In this document: piece after piece, positions 39,001-48,662 of the stretch
Numbering within the stretch: the first letter of the stretch is position 1
Layout: each line of letters starts with the position of its first letter
DNA from: Apostichopus japonicus
Lineage: Eukaryota > Echinodermata > Holothuroidea > Aspidochirotida > Stichopodidae
Assembly (NCBI RefSeq): GCF_037975245.1
Contig: NC_092572.1
Coordinates: 25,492,989-25,556,988, forward strand
Length of the DNA stretch: 64,000 bases
Reading direction: 5' to 3'
Notes under the pieces: model-generated
Told to the model about the DNA's origin: nothing
What the model saw: the letters and a program-made list of their open reading frames with translations, nothing else
The model's database searches: none
Made by a program: the position numbers and the translations under genes

Positions 39001-39372
39001 AGGAATACAGTTCCTGAATAAAGTGGTACTTTGATGTTGTTTAAGAGAACCGGGTATCAAGTATGGGCAATATCTATACAGTGCTATATATAGAAACCAA
39101 CCTGTTTGTGTGTATATTGGTAAAACTTGTATTTGAATGCATGCGTGCTTGACAACAGCAATTTAAACCTATTGCACAACTTGAAATAAAGCCAAGTTGT
39201 ACGCTTACAACAGCTTGCTGAAATGACTGCAGCAAGTTAATTAACCAAATTGTACACAAATGATGATTCTGTATTCGACCTACTGTAGTGTAAATTTAAG
39301 TGTCTCTAACGTAGTGCAGGCCAACATGGTTGAAATGGGCATCCGCATTGTTAAGTACTGTAGTGTCCATTG
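33011..39372. other. Gene-poor stretch
   Basis: Contains a perfect 18-bp palindrome CGACCAAAATTTTGGTCG (33591-33608), C/G homopolymer runs (33549, 34548, 36041, 36931) and the small dispersed repeat at 35515. No exon supported. Confidence 0.6.
35515..35640. repeat. Dispersed-repeat-like element with TATAGCGCC/GGCGCTTTAC ends
   Basis: An AAT microsatellite leads into ACTTATATAGCGCC, and about 45 bases on AAGGCGCTTTACAG. This inverted AGCGCC/GGCGCT signature is common in invertebrate and vertebrate dispersed repeats. No TSD could be established. Confidence 0.45.
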
Positions 39373-39845
39373 CACAGGCATGTAGTGTACCTTAATTGCA
39401 CCTGGCATGTACAGTAGTGTAACTTGCACAGGCATGTAGTAAATTGCACAGGCATTTAGTGTACCTTGCACAGGCATGTAAGCTATCTTGCACAGGCATG
39501 CAGTCTGGCGCGTAGCCAAGGGGGAGGGGGCGAAGGGGGCAGCCGCCCCCCCTTGAGCATATATTTTTAATTTTTTTTAATGTTTTTATGATATCGCTAG
39601 TATTTTCAAAAGAGAAAATGCTAAGATACAACTTACAAGGCCTGGGAAGTGCCCTTTCCAGCAATCTGGGAGGCATTTTCAGCCAAAACTACGCCCTGCG
39701 CCAACCATGGTGACGCTAGGCTTAGATAGTTTGCAATGCCGAACCTACAGTTTAGCCCCTCCCTTGGCAAATTCCTGGCTACGCGCCTGCATGCAGTGTA
39801 CCTTACACAGGCATGTATTGTACCTTTCACAGGCATGTATCGTAC
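39373..39845. repeat. 22-bp minisatellite (GCACAGGCATGTAGTGTACC-type), split by a MITE
   Basis: Eight degenerate units, TTGCACAGGCATGTAGTGTA-like, run from 39373 to 39504 and resume at 39798-39845. Open frames here rich in repeated Met-Pro-Val are artefacts of the repeat. Confidence 0.8.
39505..39789. mobile_element. hAT-like MITE, 285 bp, inserted inside a minisatellite unit
   Basis: The ends CTGGCGCGTAGCC and GGCTACGCGCCTG form 13-bp TIRs with one mismatch. CATGCAGT is duplicated at 39497-39504 and 39790-39797. The element interrupts a 22-bp minisatellite: removing it plus one CATGCAGT leaves an intact unit, which confirms the borders. The interior contains the GCGCCAACC...GGCTTAGATAGT segment shared with the nested elements at 1.0-2.1 kb. 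Non-coding. Confidence 0.8.
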
Positions 39846-41708
39846 AGTTCATGTTGCCTCCATACATATGTATGCTGGCAAGCTAGATCAACTGCAAAGC
39901 TAGATAAACTGTAAGCTAGATAAACTGCAAGCTATATAAACTGTTTGTGATCAAATTAATCATCAATTCATTAAAATATCACAGCGTGGACAGCGAGAGG
40001 TTTGTACAAGTACAGTACAGACAGGGAAGCAGGGATCGGAACCACCAGCCTTAATTCAGTGGAAAATGTTATCTCAGATAACAATGTGACAACAAATTAG
40101 ACAAAATTGTTAGCAGCAAAACTGTCAGGAAATGTTGAAACCCTTTAAAGAGATATGAATGCAAACAATTTCATAACCTGATGCAAACAAGAAAATGTAC
40201 ATGTTTTCTGTGCATGTCTATTCATATAATCATCATGGGCAAAGATAAGAAGGATCTAATATACATGTATCCAAATTTAATTAATGGATATTTTATAATA
40301 TCTATAAACAAAAATTAAAAGTGTCATTGTTGACCTTGCACGTTTCAAATCTATTTTCACTTCCGATACAAAATGATAACAAATGCATTAATTGCCAGCT
40401 CAGAAGAGAGGATCATGACAGATTTAAAAAAAAAAAAACGTTATATTTTCTGTTCTTGAAATAACATCATCATCATTGGTTTGAATGAAACGAGGCGATA
40501 AAAATAGAATGGCTGTATATATACGAGCCTTAATCAGTCTAGGCAAAACAGAGAACGCAAAATGATGTTCTGATGTTGTTAGCAACGATATTAGATACCG
40601 ACATTCGCTAATTTACTGTAGCCAGTTGCTAATTGTTATTTTAACGACACATCCATCAAACACCCTCCTACAGAGCTTAACGATGATATTGTTGTAACCT
40701 GCTGGCATTCATAGGATAGATAGATCTTTGACAGGTAATTAGGACAGTAAAAATCAACCGAATGTACTAGATAATCACATATGGAGTAAACAGGTTGATC
40801 GATGCGAAATGTTCAAACTCTTGACTTGCAAGCAGTGATAAATGGAACAGAAGTGTTGAAAACTGGAGTGACAAAACCAGTGTGTGGTCTCCAAGTTAAG
40901 CCAAATCCTCAGGATGGATTTCCATGAAATGTAATTACTAACTTGAAAATATTATGTGAATTATAATTATCATTAACTGCAATGACAAAACATTATTTAC
41001 AGTAATTTTACTTCAAACTTAGGAAAGAATTGATTGGCTAAATGGTGTCCCAAACAGTGATATAAAATAAATTGGTCTTCAATGTTCAAAATATTCAAAG
41101 TAACATAATTCAAACTTCAAAATAGCTCATGAAAAAAATGGGTCAAAAATAGATGTTTTCCTCTAAATTTCTTAGCTAATGTAAGTACCTAGAAGTTAGC
41201 TTAACTATAAGCATGTAGGATTGATTATTAGAATCTGAAAGTTAGCAAACATTTAGACCACTCTACATATGACTCTAACTTGGCTGATGTGATCCAAGTT
41301 TTTTGTCTGACAGAAACTGGTGTGAGAAGGCCATTGTCAAATCCGGTCTTGAAACAATAAGTTAGGCCTTATGTATGTGTCAATGGTCCTGTCATGCCAA
41401 AGTCTAGGTATCATAACGAAATATGGTTGATTCATGATCAATATCTGTTAGTGTAACTGTAAGCGGTGCAATATCAATTTCTACTGGCCTAAATACAGTA
41501 ACTTAAGTAAGATAGAGGTGGTTATCCGAACCGTTGTAAGTATGATGATGATTATGAGCTAGCTATGATAAGTACTTCTTCGTTGCTTTCTCAAATTAAT
41601 AAGTAAGTTTGAAAGAAACAGCAGCAGTCATGGTTAACCACTAGGGCTGACCAAAAGAAAATCAATTACGCCTAGACCATGTTTTGCAGTAAGAAGAGCT
41701 GAACTTAC

Positions 41709-41817
41709 CTTCATTCAGTTGTGCGTGTACACATGGCAACAGCATGATAAGAATCCATTGCTGAAGCCAGCAAGAAAGCCTAACTTGAGGCCTACCGAAG
41801 AGACACTGTTTGGTCAT
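41709..41817 (-). CDS. Candidate first coding exon with signal peptide, minus strand (gene otherwise unseen)
   Basis: From the Met at 41817 the frame reads an Arg-containing n-region, a hydrophobic core (WILIMLLPCV) and a plausible signal-peptidase site after VHA. It then meets GAAG|GTAAGT on the minus strand, a perfect donor (exon ends 41709, phase 1). The open frame itself extends upstream to a Met at 41898. About 250-400 bases upstream are several CCAAT motifs (near 42104, 42145 and 42192) and a CpG-rich stretch near 42040-42070, as expected of a promoter region. No downstream exon was recognised to the left, so the protein family is unknown; this may be a chance combination. Confidence 0.33.
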
Positions 41818-42039
41818 GACTGGTTTTTCCTCAATAAAATCATAACAGAAATTGTTTCTTTTCGAGCAAAAAATACGTCCAATTTGTTTTGTATCCAAAT
41901 CCTAACTGAAAACCGCCTGTGAACTAAAAAGTATAAGTGCGGATGAAAATTGTTCTTTCCTATAATAGAACCGCCTTTTGCTTCAAATTCTTAGGCTGTA
42001 GTCTGCTAGAATTTCACTCTACGTAAATTTACAGCTACA

Positions 42040-42210
42040 CGCGCCGCGTTCGCGTAGATCTCGTAGTAGCCGAACAACAAAGGCGGTACTTAATAACAAT
42101 TGACCAATCACAAAAGAGAAGCGTGTACCTGTCCATTGAAAGAACCAATCAGGTATCGATTTTTCTATCCATTGAAGAGAGAAGTGTTATTGCCAATCAA
42201 ACAGCAAATC
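42040..42210. promoter_or_regulatory. Candidate promoter region: CpG-rich patch and clustered CCAAT boxes
   Basis: Around 42042-42075 CpGs are locally dense (CGCGCCGCGTTCGCG). Three CCAAT motifs follow within 90 bp (ACCAATCAC, ACCAATCAG, GCCAATCAA). This suits the candidate minus-strand exon at 41709-41817 but is weak evidence alone. Confidence 0.3.
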
Positions 42211-42914
42211 AATGTGTAGCGTGTTGTCTAGACTTTTCACAAGGTGATGTTGTTTACAGGGGAAATGTTTACCGCTAGTAAATATGCAAGCCAACACAAA
42301 CAACACTGCCATAACCATGTGATTTAGATTTTCTTTAGAAACAGTGCAGTACATTTTTCTATGAAAGTATGATGATTACAGATGGATGGTGAAATTACGA
42401 AAAGAAAAGAAAAGTTTTGGGGTAAATTTGCTTCGAAATATGTAAACAAGGTAGCGGGAATGTACATGCCATAGCATGGTCAGCAACTGTTTGAATTAAA
42501 GGACGGAGCAATCGATAAAGAGATACACCTTTAATGAGAAAGGGGGTATTACTTCTATGGGGGTGTTAGACTGACAATTGAACCGACGAAAATACATGTA
42601 CAATGTCTCAACATAACAATTTGAAGGTAATTGATGCCATGGAGGCTTAGTGTGATTGGCGTTACGCTTTCTAAAAATCGGGAGTGTTTATGGTATATGT
42701 GTATAAACCTCTTTTAAGTCGCATCCTGTTTACTAAACGATGGACATTTACTTATATTCACACCTTCTTAAGTGGCGGGATGGTTCCTTTTACAACAACT
42801 GTATCACTGATAACTGACAATCGGCGGAAAATATCAATAATTTAAGCAATAACAGCAATCACTTACTTGTGGCTTATGGAAGAGAACTACTTCACTGTTG
42901 CCCTCAAAGCGTTC

Positions 42915-43300
42915 TGAATCTAAATCTGAATGGGTTTATTCGGCGAAATCCTTCTAGAGGACATAAACGCCAACCGAGCGCTACAAAGTATGAGTAAGAG
43001 TTATAAGTCATTAGATAACAAAACGAGAGCTATTTAGCTTGTCTTTGAAACATTCTAGAGTATAGGTACATGCACAATGTCTGATGGTGAAGCATTCCAA
43101 TCTTTTAAAGTGCAGGGGAAGAAGGAATATTTACATAAATTCTTTCTAGCGTAGGGAACTTGGAAGTTAAGATCATGTTTATTTCTTGTGTTAACACATT
43201 TTTGGGGGATTAGCTTGTCTTTATCAATTGATTCAATATTACTATTAATTTTATAAAGCATTTGTAGACGTGTGTGCATTTATGTGCAAAGTGTCATAGA
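42915..43300 (-). mobile_element. LINE 3' fragment of a second family (RT C-terminus plus 3' UTR)
   Basis: A 74-codon frame at 43055-43279 contains TRNKHDLNFQVPYARK and KYSFFPCTLKDWN-x-x-PSDIV, the pattern that closes the ORF2 protein of many Jockey/L2/CR1-like elements (the usual form is SFFPRTIRDWN.LP..IV). It is clearly different from the 26.4 and 48.7 kb family. A shift follows the IV segment and a further roughly 140 bases down to a repeated GATTTAGATTCAG-like end may be the 3' UTR. No RT catalytic part remains. Confidence 0.72.
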
Positions 43301-45714
43301 GTTGGGTTTTTTTTTTCTCCGTACAAAATCCTTCCAAATACGATTAAAATAGGTCGTCCTCCACGTTACATCTGTCCATTCTTTGAACGTTAATTATTGA
43401 CCAATGGTAATTATAATTCAAATTATATAATATTTTTTTGGGCATAGACACATGCCATCTTCATATATAGTCCCTTTTTCTTTCAATCAAAAGTTGGAAA
43501 AAATTCTTCTGTAGTGCATGGAAAACGAAACTTTCCGAATAACTATGCTACATAAAACGCAACAACTTTTTTTTCAAGTGAGAATGGAGGGGGAGGGGTG
43601 CGGCTTGGCCATCTCTCCGGTTCCGTGTCTTTCTGTAAAGGCATATGCACTCCATTTATAAGCTATACAATAAATCTTTCCTATTTTTTTTCACGTGTTT
43701 TACACTGATGTCACTTTTATAATATCCGTATTAGCCAGTGTCTTGCACACTTTTAATCTTGTCATTAGATACAATCAGTGTCTTTTATTTAAGCCTTATA
43801 CCCCATATGAAAATTAATACAAGATATACCAGAGTTTGACAGAATAAATCCTTCGTTGTTAAATTAGAACAGTAATTTACGACTAAGCAAATTCAAACAA
43901 GATTGTTCAACGGATTTTAGGTTTTTGTCTGTTTTTTCTTTTGTTTTTTCGTAAACAAAGAAAGTTTGAATTCAAATCAAGCTGTTTCGCCTGTAAATGA
44001 TTAGTCCGCGGCCCGCTGTATTCATGAGAATTAACTCATCTGGCTTTGTCGTTTTGTAAACTTCAAAGGACCGTTTATTTGAATTTTTCAAAAGAAGGTA
44101 AAAGAGAGACCCATAATGGGGGTATGAAAGGTTTCTCCCTTATTGAATAGAGATAGGGCTTTATTCGGGATTACAGAAGAATCGTAAACTTTACGTGTTA
44201 TTTCTCACTCTGAAAGAAATTGGTACTGATTCAACTATTGTTATTGTTAACAACACGCGCTTCCATTGTTTGGTACGGGGGACAGCTGGCTGTCGTGGTA
44301 GGGGAGATAGCATCTCTGGAAATAAAGCCTGCATGTATACCAAGGCGCCTTTTGTCAAGCGGTTTTTATGCTGTCTTTATTTACAATCATCCATCTTCAT
44401 TTACACACAGTGGTTGCGTTTGGTATAACAGGAAACTTAAATAATGTAAGAATATGACATACTTCTTGCACTCAGTGATGTTGTTGCGTAACAAAGGAGA
44501 AAGAAATTAAAAAAAGAAACAGGGGGGCAGACAATGGAATACGATGTCGCTCAGTTTCCTGCATAGGATTTAAACTAAACTATTCAGACGTTTGATTTAA
44601 CGTATACCTATAAAAAATTACTTAATAAATTTCAGAGGAGATTTTCCAGGAAGTTCCTCGCGTCCTGGCAATGACTATCGCCACAAAGTACACCTCACCC
44701 GCCCCCAATACACACATGTACGGAGCCAAACATACATACACACACACACACACACCCACACACAACAGGTGTCCATTGAGGTAAGAAACGCTTGTTGAAG
44801 ATTTGAGCACGACAATGAGTGACCGTTCTGTGACATTGTAGCATATTTAGTAGCACACACACCTGATAATTTCATTCGGTCTTTTTTTTTTCGTCATCTT
44901 GGTTTCCCGAAAGGGAAAACTACGGAGTCACTTTTACTGACCTTGCAAAATGGTAAGGCGGACCGCAGATTGCAAAGTCGGCAATGACTATAACACGGAT
45001 ATGCAAAGTCGGTAATTACTATATTACGGTGAGATTCCTTCAAAACGGCAGTATACAAAATCGGAAAACAAATTGAATTAATCAGCTCACACATCCGGAC
45101 TCCATACATGCTAAGTTCTTCAATACCGCCCTCGTACTTTCAAGGAAACATTTTCCATCTGTAGCGTTGAATTTGCTAGTATCCTCATACTCCCCCACTC
45201 CCCCACCCCCATCCGCCGAAACCAACTTTAAAAAGAATTCTCAAACATTGAAAAATATATCTTTATTAAACAATGTCACTATAATCCCCCACTTTCACAT
45301 ATCTTCTTTCAAATAAACGGTCCTAGAGGGGGGCTAACAGAAGACTGGAGACACTAAACTGTTAGCGAGTATTGTGTTAGCCTAGTACTACTATCTATAA
45401 GATGCAATTCGGTCAAGGCGCCAAGATGTTGATGAGCCGCAAAAGTTTGATCTTAATAGAGGGCGGCATCCAATTTTAAACGTATTATATTTTTTATCCG
45501 ATGTTGATAGTAAGTACGGACAAACTGACAATGGGAAACGACAAAATGTAAAAACGAATGTCTGTTGGATTTACATTGATCGAGTTTCAACATTATTTTG
45601 CCGAGTATCAATGAAGTTATAGGATGTATTGTAGCAGTACTTTGGTTTGCTTGGGGGGGGGGGGGGGGGGGCACACCCACTAAACCCAACCCAAACACAT
45701 TTGCAAGTTTTATT
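43301..45714. other. No recognisable gene
   Basis: Overlapping frames near 44200-44440 and 44622-44875 are shadows of each other or of a CA run. No domain. Confidence 0.6.
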
Positions 45715-46035
45715 TTACATTCAGACAGATGACTCCATTGTTCCAATCTACGAACCCTAACAATAACAAAATACCCCTTAATAATGTAATACATCTGAGG
45801 ACGTGTTGTTTCTTTTGACGTGACATTGTAATTTCTTGTCAAGTCCTCAGTCAGAATAAAATGTGTTTTTCATTCAGACCGAGGACCCCATTGTTTTTTT
45901 TTTCCATTGTTCAAATCCACGTACCCTAACCTTAACAATACCCCATAACAATAGACTTCTTTCGAGGACGTGGTGATCCTTTAGAAATCACATCCGAGGA
46001 CCTGGAATTCTTTTGTTCAAGTCCTCGGTCAGAAT
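45715..46035. repeat. Roughly 160-bp tandem duplication
   Basis: ATTCAGACAGATGACTCCAT... (45720) and ATTCAGACCGAGGACCCCAT... (45873) start two copies that share CCCTAAC, ATACCCC, CGAGGACGTG and a closing CAAGTCCTCxGTCAGAATA. A run of 17 G lies just upstream (about 45653-45670). Confidence 0.75.
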
Positions 46036-46043
46036 ACAAAACA

Positions 46044-46074
46044 AGTGCACACACACACACGCACACACACACTT
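46044..46074. repeat. (CA)n microsatellite
   Basis: A CA run of about 30 bases with one G interruption. A similar CA run lies at 44737-44763 and a GT-rich run at 33927-33978. Confidence 0.9.
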
Positions 46075-46877
46075 CCAACACTGCCTTTTCTCTTCATTCG
46101 AATGTCTCATTTTACCGGAAGTTAAACAGCAACTAACTGAATCCACAAAAGTTTGCACAAAATATATGGCAGTTCACTTCCGTGTTCGCCAAGTCGTTAC
46201 AGAAGTATGTAACGTATCTATGGCAGCGATGCAGTTAATCAACTTTATTTTTAAATAACGTATTGGTCTCTCTCTCCTTCCCTCTCTTTGTCTTTAACCA
46301 TGTAAACAGATGTCCTTAGCATCCGAGATAACCCGGCCTAAAACTACTAGGACCTCGTACACTCCCTACTCCACCCCACCTCCCCTCTATCACTTTCACA
46401 TCTCTGCTTCCGAACAGCATAAATCTCTTTCCGGCTCTAAGAAGGGTGTTAGCAATAGACTAATCCCTTAGAAATCATTGTTTCGTTATAAGAGTAATTT
46501 AATTCTCAAGACTGTCAACTTAAATTTTGTCAGAACTTCTTGGTCTTTTTGTTCCAAAAATGCGGCGCTGCCTCAAAAAAAAAAGTGATTTTAATAGAGG
46601 GCGATATTCAATTTCTGACTGTACGTTCATGCATTCATAGACGAATTAGTTTACTTCGCATGCAGACATATTTACGATTTTAAGTTTTCCTATCCAAAGT
46701 CAAACCTATAAGAAGTAAATTACTGTCAGTCTACAGTACTATTTTGATATTTCATCACTATATCTATATTTTCGTGATAATTCGCATATAAAAATCGTCA
46801 CAGAGTTGTTAATGTTATTTCATTCTAATTCTAATTAACTTTCAGTGAATCCCTCAATAACAGTCATACAAAGCCAA

Positions 46878-46968
46878 TGGTCGAGTGGACCGGACACATT
46901 ATCCGGGGTTCGATTCCTACCTTCGCCTGATGAGTCCCAAAAGGACGAAACCGGTTGTGTAGTGGAAT
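46878..46968 (+). ncRNA. SINE-like unit: tRNA-type Pol III boxes joined to a hammerhead ribozyme core
   Basis: An A-box match TGGTCGAGTGG (46878-46888) and a B-box match GGTTCGATTCC (46907-46917) are followed at once by a type-I hammerhead architecture: stem I 5' strand 46913-46926, CTGATGA 46927-46933, stem II GTCC/GGAC around a CAAAA loop (46934-46946), GAAA 46947-46950, a minimal palindromic stem III ACCGGT (46950-46955), H17 = U at 46956, and the stem I 3' strand 46957-46968 (ATTCC pairs with GGAAT across an internal loop). Known families combining tRNA-like promoters with hammerheads include the schistosome Sm-alpha SINE-like elements; Penelope-like elements also carry hammerheads. All core nucleotides are intact. 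Self-cleavage is inferred, and the very short stem III suggests activity as a dimer. Confidence 0.7.
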
Positions 46969-47001
46969 TTTTCTGGTGTCTTGCTCTTTATTTTTTTACT
47001 G

Positions 47002-47004
<3 letters not shown>

Positions 47005-47068
<64 letters not shown>
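47005..47068. repeat. (AT)n microsatellite
   Basis: About 32 AT dinucleotides, starting about 35 bases after the hammerhead unit at 46878-46968; it may be the element's 3' simple-repeat tail. Confidence 0.95.
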
Positions 47069-47069
<1 letters not shown>

Positions 47070-47794
47070 GAAAGAGTATCGTTTCAAAAATTAAAAGTCA
47101 TGTAGGTTACCAGGCTTACTTATTCCATCAGAGCCATGTCACTGTTCACTTTTTCTTGTAACCTTTGCGTAATCGCCTCAGCAATGATATCACAAAATTT
47201 CTAAAACAATACAGATCATTGGCTCAACATGTCAAGTTTCGAATAATGCAGCGCTGAGACAATTTCCTATTAAAAAAACAAATAAAAAATAACGCAATCA
47301 TCAACAATTGTGAGTGAGTATTAGCTCTCTGTTATGAACACACTTTTTATGTTATGGTGGTTAATGGGGTGAGTGAATTGAAACCTAATAGCGCCCTCAT
47401 TCCGGTCAAGTATTGATATTGATGTGTATATAATACATAACATATATACACAGAGTTAAAGTGAAAATATGTTTTATATATTTATGAACGTATACTCGTA
47501 AAAGTATATATAGGCCTAGGTGTTTACATATTTATAAAATTAGGTATTATAGAACTGATAGCCGGATATACCAGAGAATAAGTAACATAATGAAAATAAC
47601 TACTTTATTCCACAAAAGGTACTCGGAAATGAAAAGAAATAAAAGGCATAAAAAACAAGAACGAATGACAAAGGCAAATATTGTACCAAAAATGAACTGG
47701 ATAGAATAATAATACTTAGGCGATATTTAAATAAATGGAGAGCTTCTTTCATACAGAGACGAACATTTGTAAAGAGTCGACAATATATTTCAAA

Positions 47795-48160
47795 ATCTGG
47801 AGGGGATGGGCATTTTGGGGGTCCACTGGCAGGGGTACCCCACTAATAGAAATTACTGGAAATGCCCATCCCTTACATATAGAGTCCTGGCAATCATTTT
47901 CCAGCAGTTTTCAACTGGTTCCCTCATGAGCTGACCTAGGGCAACGAGGGGAGGGGCATTTTGGGGGACCGCTGGCAGGGATACCCCACCAATTAAAATT
48001 ACTGGAAATGCCCATCCCTTGTATCTGAAGTCCTAACCATCATTGTCCAGTAGGTTTCAAGTGGTTACATCATGAGCTGACCTAGGCCATCCGTGAGGGG
48101 TCAATTATTGATGACTGGCGAAGCTACCCCACCACCAATAAGCACTGGCGATGGCCATTT
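47795..48160. repeat. Roughly 150-bp tandem duplication with internal inverted repeat (2+ copies)
   Basis: Two good copies begin near 47803 and 47951 (GGGCATTTTGGGGG...). Each contains GGGCATTT and, about 70 bp on, AAATGCCCATCCC as an inverted repeat, and each ends TCATGAGCTGACCTAGG. A third partial and diverged copy follows near 48095-48180. Confidence 0.8.
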
Positions 48161-48662
48161 GTTGCTCTTGGGGCCATACCTGACACATTGTACTTACTTT
48201 GATGGGGTTATCAATGTAAGGTGATCTAGTTTAGCTTTTAGGTGAATTTAAAATTGCCCTCACAGCCACACCAACCACAGCAGGTTTGCCAGTGGTCTGG
48301 TTTCATATACAGTAATGCACTGTGAACATTGTGATGTACAAGGGCAATTGGTTACCTTCCCAGCTAACCAAACCCTCTGGGCCCCGCTCTAGAAAGAAAT
48401 GACACAATTTCGTAGGCTACATCGGTAAGACCGAGAGTAAGATTCAAGAGCAGGGACCTAAGACAGTCTAGCCACGAAAGTAAAAGTAAGCCTAGGCCTA
48501 ACGGTTGTACTCTTCCTCGAGTGCATGTACCTTGAAACTGTTAACGAGTACCACTCGAATAACAAATATTTTGCGAGTACCACGACCCTTTCGTATAGTA
48601 GCATAGAGACAGCACATCGAATTTTAGCCCGAAAGCTGACCTCCAAGGCCGATTTATCAATG

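Noticed and set aside
39280-39676. Met-Pro-Val-rich frames
   Set aside because: They are translations of the 22-bp minisatellite and the MITE inserted in it.
45453-45842. 129-codon minus-strand frame with a PPPPPP run
   Set aside because: The Pro run comes from a poly-G homopolymer and the frame crosses a tandem duplication; no family signature.
46878-46917. Complete tRNA gene
   Set aside because: A and B boxes are present but acceptor and anticodon stems cannot be formed; it is only a tRNA-like promoter.
46891-46954. Type-III hammerhead topology using CCGG upstream to pair with CCGG after GAAA
   Set aside because: The bases after the upstream CCGG are A or G where U16.1 is required; the type-I fold with palindromic stem III fits better.
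46955-47161. Frame with an Ile-Tyr repeat and similar frames at 59657 and 62768-63119
   Set aside because: Translations of (AT)n microsatellites.
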